Positions 1-8,789 of a DNA stretch of 64,000 bases are shown piece by piece (the stretch's first letter is position 1; every line of letters starts with the position of its first letter). The notes beneath the pieces are model-generated. The model was not told the DNA's origin. It ran no database searches and worked only from the letters and a program-made list of their open reading frames with translations. A program made the translations under genes and the position numbers. This DNA is from JAUWVG01 sp964633715 (GTDB taxonomy: Bacteria; Acidobacteriota; Aminicenantia; Aminicenantales; Aminicenantaceae), in NCBI GenBank assembly GCA_964633715.1, contig CAZWHQ010000003.1:62001-126000 (forward strand), in the 5' to 3' direction.

Positions 1-551
1 GACCTCAATTTTTTAAAGGAAATGAAAAAAACAAAGGCAATTAAAACTCCCAGGATCGATCCCATCTGCCAGTTTGAAAAAAAAGGAATGAGGAGAAAAT
101 TGACAAAGAGCCCTGCAAAGGCCGATCCCAGGGATTCAAGAATATAGACTGTGGAGAGCTGTCCTTTTGTGTAATAAATATTGAAGACAAAGAGCAGTCC
201 TAGGGGAAATCCAATAAAAAACGATAAAATAAAGGCGGTGATAAAGATGGAAAAAGTGCCTGCTGGTTCCCCCGGCAGTGCTTGAAAAACGAAGCGGGAC
301 AAGCGAAGACCAAAAAGACAGAAAGCAAATAAGATAATGAGAATAAAATTAAAGGAAAGCAGCTTTATGGAGCTGAATTTAAATTTGTATGCAATTATAC
401 TTCCCAATCCTCCCCAGAATAGCCATGTTCCCAAAATAAAACCAAAAGTGAGTTCGTTTCCAAAAAAATGGATGGTAAATTCTCTGATAAGGATAATCTG
501 GAAGGAGAGGGCGGAAAATCCCAAAAGAAAAGGAGGGACAGCTTTTCTCAC
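1..551 (-). CDS. Spermidine synthase-like multi-pass membrane protein (partial)
   Basis: The reading frame is open from a GTG at 551 to the window edge, giving 183 codons; the 3' end lies outside. The visible part is almost wholly hydrophobic, with about six membrane segments. It contains ESLGSAFAG near residue 139, typical of the membrane half of fused MFS/spermidine synthase proteins. In that family a soluble aminopropyltransferase-like domain follows, which would lie outside the window. The start is 12 bases after the stop of the AmrS-type gene, so the two are probably co-transcribed. No clear ribosome binding site precedes the GTG, so the start is uncertain. The substrate is unknown; the family call rests on the membrane half only. 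Confidence 0.6.
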   Translation of the reverse strand, partial: MRKAVPPFLLGFSALSFQIILIREFTIHFFGNELTFGFILGTWLFWGGLGSIIAYKFKFSSIKLLSFNFILIILFAFCLFGLRLSRFVFQALPGEPAGTFSIFITAFILSFFIGFPLGLLFVFNIYYTKGQLSTVYILESLGSAFAGLFVNFLLIPFFSNWQMGSILGVLIAFVFFISFKKLR

Positions 552-563
552 TGTATTGTTAAT

Positions 564-1685
564 CTAAATCCATATTCCAGGAATGGTATTCTGGCAGAAT
601 TTGCACAAACCTTTGTCTATCTTTATATCCTTTATCTCATAACCTCGGCGTTGGATGACGATGTTATGACATTGGGGACAATATGTATTTTCAGCCGGAT
701 GACCGGGAACATTTCCGATGTAAACATAGTGCAGTCCTTCCTCCTTTGCCGTATCGTGGATTTGCACCAGGGTAGAAAGAGGAGTTGGAGGCAGATTTTT
801 CATCAGGTACATCGGATGGAAACGGGAGAAATGTAATGGAACATCTGGCCCGATTTCTGCTTTTAGCCAGCGGCACAATTGTCTGATTTCTTCCAGGCTG
901 TCATTCAAACTGGGAATAACGAGATAGACGATTTCCAGCCAAACTTCACTTTTAGCAATCTCGGTTATCGCATTCAGGACTGGTTTCAGTTCTCCCCTGA
1001 CATACTTGGTGTAAAACTCCTGATTAAATGCTTTTAAATCCACTTTTATCCCGTCCACAACTCCCAAAAGTTCTTGAAGGGGCTCAGGGTTAATATGTCC
1101 TCCTGTGACGACGACATTCCGGATGGTTTGTTGAGAGGCCTCTTGAGCGGAGTCTACCATGTATTCAAAGAAGACAACTGGTTCAGAATAGGTGTAGGCG
1201 ATTATAGGGCTGCCGTATTTTTTGGCCTGAAGCGCCACCGAAGCCGGAGGCAGATCGATGTGGCGGATTTGTTCCGGCCGAACTTGGGAGATCTCCCAAT
1301 TTTGGCAGAATTTACAGTTGACATTGCATCCAGCTGTAGCAATAGAAAGAGCCTTTTTTCCGGGAAGGAAGTGGAAGAATGGTTTTTTTTCTATTGGATC
1401 GATGTTGAGGGAACACGCTTTTCCGTAGACTAAGGTGTAGTAAATGCCATCATTGTTTTCTCGAACGCCGCAGTAGCCGCGTTCTTTATCTCCCAATCGG
1501 CACGCCCTGGGGCACAATTCGCACTCTATTTCCCGGTCTTCCAATTTTTTATAATACCGAGCCTCGACATGAGACAGATTTGCAAATTCTTGAAAAGCGG
1601 AGAGGTCCTCGAGAAATATTGGAAGACCGGAGCAGGCAATAGCTCCTGTTCCTCCAAGCATCTTGAAGAACTGTCGTCGCTTCAT
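564..1685 (-). CDS. AmrS-type (AmmeMemoRadiSam) radical SAM enzyme with Tat-like leader
   Basis: The protein has 373 residues. The radical SAM cluster motif is C120-x3-C124-x2-C127 (in AGCNVNCKFC). A Cys-rich N-terminal site (C55, C58, C62) and a C-terminal CxxC pair (C336/C339 and C361/C364) match the AmmeMemoRadiSam radical SAM family, whose reaction is unknown. The first 37 residues are an extension with a twin-arginine start (MKRRQFFKM) and a hydrophobic stretch, which suggests export or membrane attachment; that is odd for an enzyme needing SAM and a reductant. It lies between a DUF362 gene and a membrane spermidine synthase-like gene on the same strand. Neither AMMECR1 nor Memo is visible nearby. 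The family call is firm; the location is inferred. Confidence 0.88.
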   Translation of the reverse strand: MKRRQFFKMLGGTGAIACSGLPIFLEDLSAFQEFANLSHVEARYYKKLEDREIECELCPRACRLGDKERGYCGVRENNDGIYYTLVYGKACSLNIDPIEKKPFFHFLPGKKALSIATAGCNVNCKFCQNWEISQVRPEQIRHIDLPPASVALQAKKYGSPIIAYTYSEPVVFFEYMVDSAQEASQQTIRNVVVTGGHINPEPLQELLGVVDGIKVDLKAFNQEFYTKYVRGELKPVLNAITEIAKSEVWLEIVYLVIPSLNDSLEEIRQLCRWLKAEIGPDVPLHFSRFHPMYLMKNLPPTPLSTLVQIHDTAKEEGLHYVYIGNVPGHPAENTYCPQCHNIVIQRRGYEIKDIKIDKGLCKFCQNTIPGIWI

Positions 1686-1715
1686 GATTTTTTTCTTGGT
1701 GGTGTGTCCATCATT

Positions 1716-2612
1716 TTATACTTCATCTTCGAAAATCTTTATTTCATCATCCGCGTTCTTGCCTAAACCCATGTTTGCAGCTGTTTTAAGATAATCCGGT
1801 TCTCTCTGTTCTTCTTTCAGAGAGGGGAGACCGTTTTTTGCTCTCAGTTTTTCTATTATCTTCCAGCCGACAAAATCAGCTGCGACTGGATCTACGCTAA
1901 AAATGAAGGCACCATAGTGGGTGGCCCATTTAGCATGATAGGAGGGTCCTCTGTGGAACTGCACAGTCAAGGCGTCTATAATGGTCAATTTGTGAGTTTT
2001 TTTTATAGGAGCGCTATCGAAAAGTTCTGCCACGAAGGGATTGCAGTGAAAATCGTGATATTTATTCGGATTATGAACAGCTCCATAATAATTCTTCATA
2101 CCACCTGTAACTCCCGCAAGTCCGTGATCTTTGAGAATAGCCAGACTGATTGATGCTTGGGTGTACCGCGTTTGAATATTTGAAAACAGGCTGCCGATAT
2201 TGAGATGTGAGATCAATTGAGTCCCGTATTGAATTCCATTTGAATCAGTCCCGAATATTTGAAAACTGTTTCCTTGAGTATTGAGACGGTATCCTGCATC
2301 TTTAAGTTCTCGGTTCGTCCGGTCCCATACAAAAATGTTGTTCCTTTTCTTTCCACCCGCAACCAGAGTTTCGGCAAGTGCCAGAGAGGTCTCGGGTTTT
2401 GTAGAGATATTTTTTCCTCCAATTGTGTTGATTTTAATTCCGATTTTATCTTTGCCAAGAAAGATTGAGTTCAAGCAATCTGTCGTTGCTTTTTGATCCG
2501 TGAGAAGGGACAAACCTCGAGTAAACATGGCTTTTATTTTTGCCGGTGGGACAAAACCTCTCGAGGTCCGAGTTCCTTTGCTTCGGATGATGACAACCCG
2601 TGCTTTGGCCAT
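1716..2612 (-). CDS. DUF362 domain-containing protein
   Basis: From the ATG at 2612 the protein has 298 residues and resembles DUF362 proteins across its length (for example GIKINTIGGK and the later VDPVAADFVGWKI). DUF362 proteins often accompany ferredoxins or radical SAM enzymes; their role is not established. A longer frame begins with TTG at 2678, but the ATG at 2612 begins the conserved part (MAKARVVIIRSKG) and has a GGAG about 13 bases upstream, so the shorter form is preferred. No cysteine-rich ferredoxin module is visible. It is the first gene of the leftward group with the AmrS-type enzyme (30-base gap) and the membrane spermidine synthase-like gene. Confidence 0.8.
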   Translation of the reverse strand: MAKARVVIIRSKGTRTSRGFVPPAKIKAMFTRGLSLLTDQKATTDCLNSIFLGKDKIGIKINTIGGKNISTKPETSLALAETLVAGGKKRNNIFVWDRTNRELKDAGYRLNTQGNSFQIFGTDSNGIQYGTQLISHLNIGSLFSNIQTRYTQASISLAILKDHGLAGVTGGMKNYYGAVHNPNKYHDFHCNPFVAELFDSAPIKKTHKLTIIDALTVQFHRGPSYHAKWATHYGAFIFSVDPVAADFVGWKIIEKLRAKNGLPSLKEEQREPDYLKTAANMGLGKNADDEIKIFEDEV

Positions 2613-2671
2613 TATTTTAAAGTTACTCCACTGCAAAAGGGTTGTCAATGGAGCGGAAGGTGAGAAATTTC

Positions 2672-2700
2672 TTGTCAATTAAAAGGGGAGGCATTATATT
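2672..2700 (+). promoter_or_regulatory. Sigma70-type promoter for the DUF6599 gene
   Basis: A -35 box TTGTCA (2672-2677) and a -10 box TATATT (2695-2700) are separated by exactly 17 bases. Transcription would start near 2707, leaving about 26 bases of leader that hold the GGAGAG ribosome binding site of the gene at 2733. It lies in the divergent gap upstream of the DUF362 gene. Confidence 0.55.
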
Positions 2701-2732
2701 TAGGAAGCAGATTTGTTACATGGAGAGAAATA

Positions 2733-3650
2733 ATGGAAAAGATAAAGAACAAACGAATGAAGCCTTTGATTCTTGGCCCGATTATAATGCTCTTGATGAT
2801 GTCGGTCTCGGGAATCGGAGCAGAGAGATATGATTCTCCCTCGAATCAAGCTCTTCTACCTGAATTGAATAACTGGACAAAAACCGAAGAACCCTCCACC
2901 TATTTTCCAGAGACACTTTTTGAATTCATCAACGGTGCAGCCGAGATTTATATTGCATATGGTTTTAAGGAACTGACTGTCACTCAATATGGCCAGAAAG
3001 GCAGTACGGCCAGTATGGCTGTGGAGATTTATGAGATGTCCAATGAGACGAATGCCTTTGGGATCTATGGAGCCGAACGTTACCCCGACAACAATTTTGT
3101 CCCCATAGGTATTCAAGGGTATGTTGAAGAGGGGATGTTGAATTATCTGATTGGAAAATACTATGTCAAACTCCTGTGTTTTGATGGAAAGGATCGCTCC
3201 AGAGAATATTTAGATCTTTTTGCAAAAGCGATAGCAGAAAAAACTCAAGGCCAAAGGACTTTTCCCACTCTGCTCAGTCATTTTCCAAAGGAAGGGCTGC
3301 TGGCCAATAGTGAAAAGTTCATTTTAAAAAATGTTATGGGATACAGCTTTCTCCATGATGGGTATTTATCCAATTACACAGTGGGTGATTTTGAGTTCGA
3401 CTGTTTTATCATTCAGGGCTTTGATGAAGAAGATGCCCAAATGATGTTGGATAAGTATTTGGAAGCGAAAAAATCTTTGCCCATCCAAAAAATGGGATCC
3501 ATGGTATCGATCCAAGATCGATATTACGATTTAATTTATTTATCCCGTGTGGGCAACCATATTTGCGGAGTGATGAAAGTAAAGAAAGGCAAGCAGGATA
3601 TCGGTCAAGAGTACTTAAAAGCCCTGGTGGATTCATTTAGCAATAAGTAA
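2733..3650 (+). CDS. DUF6599 family exported protein
   Basis: The 305-residue protein has a basic N-terminus and hydrophobic segment (about residues 9-30) that looks like a signal peptide or membrane anchor, followed by a globular domain. It contains FEFINGAAEIYIAYGF, a pattern I associate with DUF6599 proteins. The function is unknown. The start ATG follows GGAGAG by 6 bases and is preceded by a good promoter. It faces away from the DUF362/AmrS-type/membrane spermidine synthase-like group. Members of that set tend to travel together in related genomes (recollection, not tested), so a shared envelope role is possible. The family assignment is from memory of motifs. Confidence 0.65.
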   Translation: MEKIKNKRMKPLILGPIIMLLMMSVSGIGAERYDSPSNQALLPELNNWTKTEEPSTYFPETLFEFINGAAEIYIAYGFKELTVTQYGQKGSTASMAVEIYEMSNETNAFGIYGAERYPDNNFVPIGIQGYVEEGMLNYLIGKYYVKLLCFDGKDRSREYLDLFAKAIAEKTQGQRTFPTLLSHFPKEGLLANSEKFILKNVMGYSFLHDGYLSNYTVGDFEFDCFIIQGFDEEDAQMMLDKYLEAKKSLPIQKMGSMVSIQDRYYDLIYLSRVGNHICGVMKVKKGKQDIGQEYLKALVDSFSNK

Positions 3651-3686
3651 ATTTTCATCTCATTTTTTTTTGGGAGTATCTCAGGT

Positions 3687-4415
3687 TTATTCATGCTGGA
3701 TATTTTCCAGAAAGAGTTCGAGTTCCCTCACATTGAGACGGATTTTATCCCGGTCGTTGTCCTTGGCTGATAACTCAATTTGTCTTCCCAATTGACTTAT
3801 TCTCTCGAATCCATAACTTGTACCTGATCCCTTCATTTTGTATGCAAGAGTTTCGATGATCGAAATATCACCAGCTTCTAATGCATTATATATTTTTTCG
3901 ATATCAGATCTTCGATTTTCGATATATGCCGGCACAATATCCTTGATCGATTCCTGGATCTTTATTTTATCAGAATTCTCTTGGGGATCGTTTTTCTCCC
4001 TATCTTCAATACTAATTTGGTGGTCCTTCGAATTTTCGTCCATTTGGGCTCTGGATTCAAATGAATGATTGCGATTTTCCCAGTAAGATTTCAGTTGGTT
4101 GAATTGAGTATAGAGAAGATCGATTTTATTTTGGGCATCGAGAAGATTGTTGTCACGCCCCGCCATCTCTAATAGAAAAAACGTTTCTTGAAGAGGCTTA
4201 AGTCCTAGGTTGGCAGACGATCCCTTGAGGCTGTGGGCAAGTTCTCGAAGCCTCTCGACATCTTTTTGATAAACAGCGTCTTTTATGGCCGCATATTTTT
4301 CTTCAAAATCTTCCATATACATATCGACAAGTTCTGAAAGAAAATCCATCTCTCCACCTGTTCTTTCAAGTGCAGAAGCCAAGTCTATTGGGGGTGGTTC
4401 GTTTAAATCGTTCAA
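3687..4415 (-). CDS. Two-domain Hpt phosphotransfer protein, second domain lacking its histidine
   Basis: This would be the phosphotransfer partner of the adjacent hybrid kinase. The TTG at 4415 is chosen because AAGGAG sits 7 bases upstream and the kinase stop ends at 4417; this gives 242 residues. The first Hpt domain (about residues 10-105) has the phospho-histidine H61 in AHSLKGSSANLG. The second (about 155-240) has AYKMKGSGTSYG, where tyrosine Y192 replaces the expected histidine; the codon is TAC, one base from CAC. The linker is acidic and polar. A longer frame starting at 4451 would overlap the kinase gene. The second domain probably serves in binding rather than phosphotransfer. Confidence 0.85.
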   Translation of the reverse strand: MNDLNEPPPIDLASALERTGGEMDFLSELVDMYMEDFEEKYAAIKDAVYQKDVERLRELAHSLKGSSANLGLKPLQETFFLLEMAGRDNNLLDAQNKIDLLYTQFNQLKSYWENRNHSFESRAQMDENSKDHQISIEDREKNDPQENSDKIKIQESIKDIVPAYIENRRSDIEKIYNALEAGDISIIETLAYKMKGSGTSYGFERISQLGRQIELSAKDNDRDKIRLNVRELELFLENIQHE

Positions 4416-4416
4416 C

Positions 4417-7400
4417 TTAAGTCTCCTTACGTGTTGAGCCGCTCGGCGCAAGCTCCTTGTTTTTTATATGCTCAATCGTATCGAAGAGTTCTTTTGGATT
4501 GAGTGGTTTGGACAGGTAATTGTCCATTCCTGCATCAAAACATTTTCTTTTATCTTCATCCATGGCATGGGCTGTCATGGCAATGATGGGGACATGTCTT
4601 CCTGTTTTTTCTTCCTTTTTTCTGATGGCTGTTGTGGTTTCTAGACCATCCATTTTTGGCATTTGGACATCCATTAGGATAAGATCTACAGAATTCATTT
4701 CCCACATGGAAAAGGCTTCCCTGCCATCATTGGCGACAATCACTTTGTATCCTTTTTTTTCTAGCAGCCTGACGGCAAGTTTTTGGTTTATTTTATTGTC
4801 TTCAGCAAGAAGGATTCTGAAATAAAGAGGCGATTCATGGAGAGAATGTTTTGTGATCAGTTGTCTCTGTGCTTTTAATTTTTTTGTAGGATGAAGAGAT
4901 AACATGATGGCATCCAGAAGGTCGGACTGATTAACAGGCTTTGTGAGGTAGGCTGAGATACCCAGTTTCCGGCAGCGGGTTGCATCCCCCGGCATCCCAG
5001 CGGACGTTAGCATAATTGTTTTTATATCTGGGACATTTGGATTTTTTTTGATCTTCGCAGCGAGCGAAAATCCGTCTAGCTCGGGCATGTGGGCATCGAT
5101 GATGATCACCTTGAATGGTGATTCTGTTTTTCCGGCTTTTTCTAGAAGACTAATAACAGATTTGCCGTGGCTAGCAGTTTTGGGTTTCATTTTCCAGTTT
5201 TTAAGCATATTTTCAAGGAGGAGCCGATTGGTTGCGTTATCATCAACAACAAGAACGGGAAGGTTGCGAATACTTTCCAATTCCAGTGAGATTGGTGATT
5301 TTTCTTCAATTTCTTGAAGTTTCAAATGGATCGTAAAATAAAACGTACTTCCTTTTCCTTGTTGGCTGTCCACCCAGATTTCTCCATCCATCAGCTCCAC
5401 CAGTTGAGATGAGATGGCCAATCCCAAACCTGTTCCCCCGTATTTGCGGGCCATGGTGCTGTCTGCCTGAGTAAATGCATCAAAAATGACCAGTTGTTGG
5501 GCAGGTGAAATTCCAATTCCTGTATCCGATACAGAAATTTTGAGTGTAATATCGTTTTTTGTTCTTTCCTTTTCTTTGACCCGGACGAACACCTCCCCTT
5601 TATCTGTAAATTTGATGGCATTGCCTATGAGATTGGTCATGATCTGTCTTATCCGGCCTGGATCACCGGTAACCTCATTTGGAATACTTGAGGGTATATC
5701 CAGAAGAAGTTCAAGCCCCTTCTGATTGGCCAGTACAGCATGAGAGAAGACCATCTGCCTAATGGATTCATGAAGTTTGAAATTTAGCGATTCCAACTCG
5801 ATTTTTTTGGCTTCAATTTTTGAAAAATCGAGGATCTCGTTGATGAGTTTCATCAAGGTGAGTGAGGATTCTTTCACAGATTTCAAATATTCCCGCTGCT
5901 CAGAAGCGAGTTGTGTATCCAGTGTCAATTCAGTCATCCCTATGATGCCGTTCATCGGTGTGCGAATCTCATGACTCATGTTGGCCAGGAACTGGCTCTT
6001 TGTTCTGTTGGCCTCCTGGGCCTCCTGCTTTGCTCTCACCAATTCCGTCACATCGATGAGATTAAATATCACACCATCGTAATGTTTTCCTCTATAGATG
6101 GGCTGCAGGCGAAAAATGGCTTCAAGATCACCAAGCGGCCGTTGAATCGCAATGGGTTTGGAAAAAGGCTTTTTTTTAAACAGATCGATGTGGTTCTTGA
6201 GCTTTTCTGCAATTCTTTGATCATGCAATTCCCAGAGGGATTTTCCGACAATGTTATTTCTTTTTTTGTTCGTAAGTTTGAGAAAATAGTCGTTGACCTC
6301 TATGATGATGTCCTCGTTATCCGCAAAGACAATGCCTTCTTCCATCCCGGATATCATGGAGGACAATTTGATGGCTTCCTTTTCAATGATTTCTTGAGCT
6401 TTTTTGCGATCGGCTTCTCTTTCTATTCGAGTTGAAATATCTCTCGCTACAGCAAGGACATGGTCTTGGCCATTGAATTTAAAGACATGGGCATTGATTT
6501 CAGTTGGGATTTTGGTCCCATTTTTTGAGACTAAAGTTCTTTTGTAAAGCAGTTTTTTGTCTTGTCTTAATCTCTTTATCTGTTCTGGATTGATTTTTTC
6601 CTCTGGATCGGTGATGTCTTTTGGAGAAAGTTTTGAAAATTCATCCTTTGTGTATCCCAGCATTCGGACAGCGACATCATTGACTTCAATAATTTTGGCC
6701 ATTCGGCTACTCTTTTTAAACTCATGGACAAAAATGGCATCATTTCCTGAGTTAAAGAGAAGTTGAAAGCGATTATGGCTCTCTCTGAGTGCCCGTTCAT
6801 CGTTCTTCTGTTTTGTGATATCTCTATAGATGCCATAGACAGCGATCTGCTCCCCATCGATGACTATAGGGGAAGCCAAAACAGAAACATCAATAAGTGT
6901 TCCATCTTTTTTTCTCCTTTTCGTCTCTATAGCGACATTTTTTCCAGCGGCGGCACTCTGAGTGATGGTTTCTGCGCCGACTACATCTTCGTTTAATGCT
7001 ACAAGAGAGTCGATGTTTTTGCCGATCACTTCTTTGGGGGAATACTTGAAAAGCCGGTAGAAATCCTTGTTGGCCCGGATAACACGGCCATCATTCTCGG
7101 AGAGTACGATGGCCTCCTGAGCGTTTTCGAAGAGTTGGTCGAGATAGGCTTTTTCAATTTGTAATTTATCCTCGGCGATTTTTGTCTCTGTGATGTCTGT
7201 CCCTGAACTCATGGCTCCTGTGATTTGCCCGGAATCATCATAAAGGATTGTGTTGTGCCAGGAGATAATGCGTTCCTTTCCTCCTTGAGTGAGTATTGGA
7301 TTCTCATAAAACTCGAGAGTTTTGATTTTTCCTGTCATTATTTGATTAAATACTTTCTTTATCTCAAACCGTTTCCTTTTTGGAAGGAAATTATCGAACC

Positions 7401-7593
7401 AATTCTTTCCAATAATATCTTTTTTTCTGTAACCTAAAATTTCACACCCCTTTTTGTTGATCATGGTCACGATCTGTTCTGTGTTTATAGCGATATAAAA
7501 TATGTCTGCAAGATCAATAATTTTTTGTGTGAGATAGGAGTCACTCGCTGCCTTACCTTTTTTAGTGACATCAGAATCACGATGATTTCTCAT
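4417..7593 (-). CDS. Hybrid sensor histidine kinase (four PAS, HisKA, HATPase, two receivers)
   Basis: The 1058-residue protein has no clear membrane segment. The order is four PAS-like domains (about residues 20-535), a HisKA dimerisation domain with the phospho-histidine in FLANMSHEIRTPMNG, a HATPase_c domain with DTGIGI and GGTGLGLAIS, and two receivers. The first receiver has its phospho-aspartate in IIIDAHMPELDG and the second in LILMDVQMPKMDG. This is a cytosolic phosphorelay kinase that would pass phosphate from His to Asp, then to a separate Hpt protein, here the next gene. The ATG at 7593 follows GGAGAA. It is the middle gene of a three-gene operon behind a receiver-diguanylate cyclase. 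The signal sensed is unknown. Confidence 0.93.
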   Translation of the reverse strand: MRNHRDSDVTKKGKAASDSYLTQKIIDLADIFYIAINTEQIVTMINKKGCEILGYRKKDIIGKNWFDNFLPKRKRFEIKKVFNQIMTGKIKTLEFYENPILTQGGKERIISWHNTILYDDSGQITGAMSSGTDITETKIAEDKLQIEKAYLDQLFENAQEAIVLSENDGRVIRANKDFYRLFKYSPKEVIGKNIDSLVALNEDVVGAETITQSAAAGKNVAIETKRRKKDGTLIDVSVLASPIVIDGEQIAVYGIYRDITKQKNDERALRESHNRFQLLFNSGNDAIFVHEFKKSSRMAKIIEVNDVAVRMLGYTKDEFSKLSPKDITDPEEKINPEQIKRLRQDKKLLYKRTLVSKNGTKIPTEINAHVFKFNGQDHVLAVARDISTRIEREADRKKAQEIIEKEAIKLSSMISGMEEGIVFADNEDIIIEVNDYFLKLTNKKRNNIVGKSLWELHDQRIAEKLKNHIDLFKKKPFSKPIAIQRPLGDLEAIFRLQPIYRGKHYDGVIFNLIDVTELVRAKQEAQEANRTKSQFLANMSHEIRTPMNGIIGMTELTLDTQLASEQREYLKSVKESSLTLMKLINEILDFSKIEAKKIELESLNFKLHESIRQMVFSHAVLANQKGLELLLDIPSSIPNEVTGDPGRIRQIMTNLIGNAIKFTDKGEVFVRVKEKERTKNDITLKISVSDTGIGISPAQQLVIFDAFTQADSTMARKYGGTGLGLAISSQLVELMDGEIWVDSQQGKGSTFYFTIHLKLQEIEEKSPISLELESIRNLPVLVVDDNATNRLLLENMLKNWKMKPKTASHGKSVISLLEKAGKTESPFKVIIIDAHMPELDGFSLAAKIKKNPNVPDIKTIMLTSAGMPGDATRCRKLGISAYLTKPVNQSDLLDAIMLSLHPTKKLKAQRQLITKHSLHESPLYFRILLAEDNKINQKLAVRLLEKKGYKVIVANDGREAFSMWEMNSVDLILMDVQMPKMDGLETTTAIRKKEEKTGRHVPIIAMTAHAMDEDKRKCFDAGMDNYLSKPLNPKELFDTIEHIKNKELAPSGSTRKET

Positions 7594-7626
7594 ATGGAAT
7601 GTTCTCCGTTTTTGAATGTCTTTCTA

Positions 7627-8541
7627 TTAAAAAACCTCATTTTTATTTGGTTCTGTCACAACAGAACAATTACGGCCTTTCTGTTTGGCCTGGTAGAGTG
7701 CTTTATCACTGATTTCGAGTAATTTTTCGTGTGATATCTCCTTGATATATTGAGTGGATACGCCCCCTAGGCTAATGGTGGCCTCTAAATTTCCAGCCGA
7801 AGTTTTTATTTTTTTAGAACAGATGACCTGTCGAAGCCGTTCTGCGATGGAGATCACATCGTTATGGTTACAATTCGGCAGGACAATGAGCATTTCGTCT
7901 CCGCCATAGCGTCCGATTTTGTCATATCGACGAAGAGAGTGTTTGAGACGAAACGCCACTTCTGAAAGAATCTTATCTCCGACACTGTGTCCAAAGTTAT
8001 CGTTGATCTTCTTAAAATTATCGATGTCTATCATGATGACCCCGATTAAGATGTGTTCTCGTGTTCCTCGATCGAGTTCTTCTTCAAAGAATTCAAAGAT
8101 TTTTCTCCGGTTCCAAAGATCAGTCAAACTGTCAGTAGTGGCCAGTTGTATACTTTTATCTTCTAAATCGATGATGCGGCTGCCATTCAGGAGGCGCACT
8201 TTAAGTTCGAGAAGATTTGCGGGTTTGGCCATATAATCGTCCGCCCCCGATGAAAGCCCCTCGATAATATCCTCTTGTTGATTCTTTCCCGTGAGCAGAA
8301 TAATATAAACATACTCTGATTTAGTCTGGGTGAGTTCGTTACGAATTTTTCTGCAAAGATTGATACCATCGATTCCAGGCATCATCCAGTCTAAAATAGC
8401 TAAGCGAATGCTGTCTTTTAAAACGAGGTTCCAAGCGTCCAAACCATTTCGAGCAGTGACGACATCGTATCCCCAATTGGAAATATTTTTGGAAAGATTC
8501 CGGCTGAGAATGAGGTTATCCTCTGCAATCAAAACTTTCAA
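7627..8541 (-). CDS. Response regulator with diguanylate cyclase (GGDEF) domain
   Basis: The 304-residue protein has an N-terminal receiver (about residues 1-125, phospho-aspartate in LAILDWMMPG) and a GGDEF domain. The active-site motif reads GGDEM, with Met at the usual Phe, and an RRYD inhibitory I-site lies five residues upstream, so the enzyme should make cyclic di-GMP and be product-inhibited. Translation starts at TTG (8541), supported by GAGGAG 8 bases upstream. It heads an operon with the hybrid kinase and Hpt protein, so the likely path is kinase to Hpt to this receiver. Three PilZ or PilZ-like genes at 22.4-24.5 kb are possible targets of the messenger (inference). Confidence 0.93.
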   Translation of the reverse strand: MKVLIAEDNLILSRNLSKNISNWGYDVVTARNGLDAWNLVLKDSIRLAILDWMMPGIDGINLCRKIRNELTQTKSEYVYIILLTGKNQQEDIIEGLSSGADDYMAKPANLLELKVRLLNGSRIIDLEDKSIQLATTDSLTDLWNRRKIFEFFEEELDRGTREHILIGVIMIDIDNFKKINDNFGHSVGDKILSEVAFRLKHSLRRYDKIGRYGGDEMLIVLPNCNHNDVISIAERLRQVICSKKIKTSAGNLEATISLGGVSTQYIKEISHEKLLEISDKALYQAKQKGRNCSVVTEPNKNEVF

Positions 8542-8621
8542 GTTAAGCGCTCCTCTTTATGTTCGTATTCGTATTCGCTTTTTTGTTCAATTTTTGTAAC
8601 ACCTCTTCTTTTTATAGTTTA

Positions 8622-8649
8622 ATTATAAGAAGATCCCGAATTTCGTAAA
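8622..8649 (-). promoter_or_regulatory. Promoter of the diguanylate cyclase-kinase-Hpt operon
   Basis: On the minus strand TTTACG (8649-8644) is followed after 16 bases by a perfect TATAAT (8627-8622). The leader to the TTG start at 8541 would be about 75 bases. It contains a short GAATAC direct repeat. Confidence 0.5.
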
Positions 8650-8775
8650 TCGCCTTTTTCGATGAAGGGGGGGGGGATATTCGATACAAAAGAGTCCTCC
8701 TTTGGGGTGACATGACTCCTCTCCAGCGGTGATCCAGAGGAAAAAAATTAAATTTCACATTCGATTGTGATAAAC

Positions 8776-8781
8776 TATAAT
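8776..8781 (+). promoter_or_regulatory. -10 box 8 bases before an ATG (possible leaderless start)
   Basis: A perfect TATAAT ends at 8781 and the ATG of the AI-2E family transporter begins at 8790. Transcription would begin at or next to the ATG. No Shine-Dalgarno sequence is present. The -35 region (TTTCAC, 8753-8758, 17-base spacing) is weak. Confidence 0.4.
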
Positions 8782-8789
8782 TCAATAGA

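Noticed and set aside
5911..6435. 174-codon forward frame within the hybrid kinase
   Set aside because: The opposite strand encodes clear PAS and HisKA motifs over this whole stretch, so it is a shadow.
8662..8674. Run of G residues (candidate G-quadruplex or phase-variation tract)
   Set aside because: Only a single run in a gap, not inside a gene start or close enough to either promoter to suggest slippage control.
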